The translations under genes and the position numbers were made by a program. This document shows, in pieces, positions 63,084-64,000 of a stretch of 64,000 nt of DNA. Under the pieces are notes generated by a model, which ran no database searches, was not told where the DNA came from, and saw nothing but the letters and a program-made list of their open reading frames with translations. Source of the stretch: Jiangella sp. DSM 45060 (GTDB lineage: Bacteria > Actinomycetota > Actinomycetes > Jiangellales > Jiangellaceae); contig NZ_LT629771.1 of NCBI RefSeq assembly GCF_900105175.1, positions 4,411,501-4,475,500 of the forward strand, written 5' to 3'. How positions within the stretch are numbered: position 1 is the first letter of the stretch; each line of letters begins with the position of its first letter.

Positions 63084-63556
63084 CGCGACGAGGGCCTCTG
63101 GTTCGGCGTCGATGGGATCAGCCTAGGCGCAGGCACTGACGAGGTCCGGTGCGCCCGGTCTGCGCTGAGATGGCCCGGAGCCGGTGATCGAGCGGCTACC
63201 CGGGCCGCTGCCGAGGTGGTGTGAACGTGGCGAAGGGCTGCCCCGGCGGGGGAAGCCCTTCGTCTGGTCAACTCTCCGCAGCCGCGTCTGGTTCCCGGAT
63301 CGGGAGCCGGATCCGCGGACTGCCGCCGACAGGCCCACCACCGGCCACGAGCCGAGCTCGAGCCGCGGCGTCGTGCGGACCCGAGGGATGAACGCCACCC
63401 CGGCACCCCGAACCGACACCGCTCAGTGCGTTGAAGGCACCAACCCGAACACGCGTCCCAGCCCGCCGCCCTACAGCCTGGCGAAACCCGACCGCGTGAC
63501 CCACGTCAGGAGGCGGCCGGGTCGCGCCCGACGGGCTCAGCGGCTCGCTGTCGGGC
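63084..63556. other. Gene-free 473-bp region
   Basis: No gene, RNA gene or clear promoter is seen. A hairpin lies at 63231-63262: CGAAGGGCT with AGCCCTTCG, extended by CCCC with GGGG. No T-run follows. Confidence 0.6.
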
Positions 63557-64000
63557 TCAGTCCTCCGGGAAGTACGGCGCGACCGCCTCGGCGATCTGCT
63601 GGGCGGTGTCACACATGTCGTCGGTGTAGGCGGACTCGACTGTCCCCAGTTCCACGCCGACCGAGTCGTCACCTCGGCCGAACTCCACCAGGCAGCCGAC
63701 ACCGGCCACCTCCAGGACACGGGCATCACGGCCGTCGATGGTGGTTCCGTCACCACTGACCTCGGTGTCGGCCGAGAACTTCACCGACGTGGTGACGTCC
63801 TCGTTGTCGGCGCGGTCGATCATGCACTGGGCCGGCGAGGGGTCGTCGAAGGGTTTCAGCTCGTCGACCGGGACGGGCAGTTCGGCGACGGGGATCGCCG
63901 CGCAGACCTGCTCAGGAGTGAGGCCGCTCTGATCGGCCGGGACCACAGTGGCCCCCGTCAACTGGCTGGCGTCGCCGGAATCGTCCTCGCCGCCACCGGC
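63557..64000 (-). CDS. Partial exported-protein-like gene, 5' end beyond window
   Basis: The frame is open from 64000 (the window edge) to a stop at 63557, giving at least 147 residues beginning AGGGEDDSGDASQLTGATVV. It contains CAAIPVAELPVPVDEL, AQCMIDRADNEDV and ARVLEVAGVGCLVEFG with three cysteines, in the style of DUF3558-like actinobacterial lipoproteins. A Gly/Asp/Ser linker at the edge fits a lipoprotein just after its lipobox. The signal peptide would lie outside the window. Confidence 0.65.
   Translation of the reverse strand, partial: AGGGEDDSGDASQLTGATVVPADQSGLTPEQVCAAIPVAELPVPVDELKPFDDPSPAQCMIDRADNEDVTTSVKFSADTEVSGDGTTIDGRDARVLEVAGVGCLVEFGRGDDSVGVELGTVESAYTDDMCDTAQQIAEAVAPYFPED

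Noticed and set aside
63231..63320. Possible tRNA (GGTTC-containing segment after a hairpin)
   Set aside because: No cloverleaf could be drawn; acceptor and anticodon arms are missing.

Overview
This 64 kb window comes from a high-GC Gram-positive bacterium, almost certainly an actinomycete. The supporting signs are GC-saturated third codon positions, tightly overlapping ATGA/GTGA gene junctions, many GTG starts, several apparently leaderless genes, Tat-exported PhoX proteins, a SigE-type sigma factor and an MptB-like polyprenyl-phosphomannose mannosyltransferase. The exact genus cannot be read from the sequence; a Jiangella-like organism would fit but is only a guess. No rRNA or tRNA gene, CRISPR array, prophage or intact insertion sequence was seen.

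Layout. 1-4.9 kb: a VOC protein (cut by the window edge), DegV and leuS on the minus strand. leuS is preceded by a 36-nt leader ORF with four consecutive leucine codons, an RNA stem and a terminator hairpin, i.e. a leucine attenuator. 4.9-10.8 kb: a TerC-like membrane protein, a VKOR-type thiol oxidoreductase, and a five-gene overlapping operon built around a MoxR AAA ATPase, a DUF58 protein and a DUF4129 protein. 10.8-25.2 kb: a class V aminotransferase, then a phosphate-scavenging block (two tandem PhoX paralogues, a cupin protein and a secreted glycerophosphodiester phosphodiesterase with a PHO-box-like promoter), then a large secreted M14 carboxypeptidase, a DUF2203 protein and a 54-aa zinc-ribbon-like protein. 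This block is ringed by dispersed and tandem repeats and by a duplicated gene tail.

25.4-29.2 kb: a three-subunit molybdenum hydroxylase (CoxS/L/M-like, form II active-site motif). 29.3-36.8 kb: a SigE-family sigma factor with a membrane partner, a DUF1772 protein, MarR, a monooxygenase-fold protein, DUF2000, AraC, an aldo/keto reductase, YCII, VOC, a possible stand-alone 40-aa basic peptide gene and a DUF5134 protein. 36.9-40.5 kb: a secreted trypsin-like protease and a TetR-controlled FAD monooxygenase operon with tandem operators.

40.6-49.8 kb: a sugar-use divergon. A DeoR regulator and GH4 glycosidase face a PfkB kinase, an ABC importer (lipoprotein and two permeases) and a secreted PIG-L deacetylase with C-terminal carbohydrate-binding-type domains. 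No ATPase is encoded locally, so a shared MsiK/UgpC-type ATPase is presumably used. 49.9-55.2 kb: a MacB-like efflux system (lipoprotein, adaptor, ATPase, permease) divergent from a two-component system. 55.3-64 kb: a broken alpha/beta hydrolase, a TetR/aldo-keto reductase pair with nested palindromes, an MptB-like enzyme, a secreted M28 peptidase, an AEC transporter, a Y-family polymerase with an altered catalytic motif, and a partial lipoprotein-like gene.

Most interesting signals: the leucine leader-peptide attenuator in front of leuS, the sugar divergon with an exported deacetylase, the repeat-ringed phosphate island, and a small basic-peptide transcription unit whose ribosome-binding site can fold into a hairpin.
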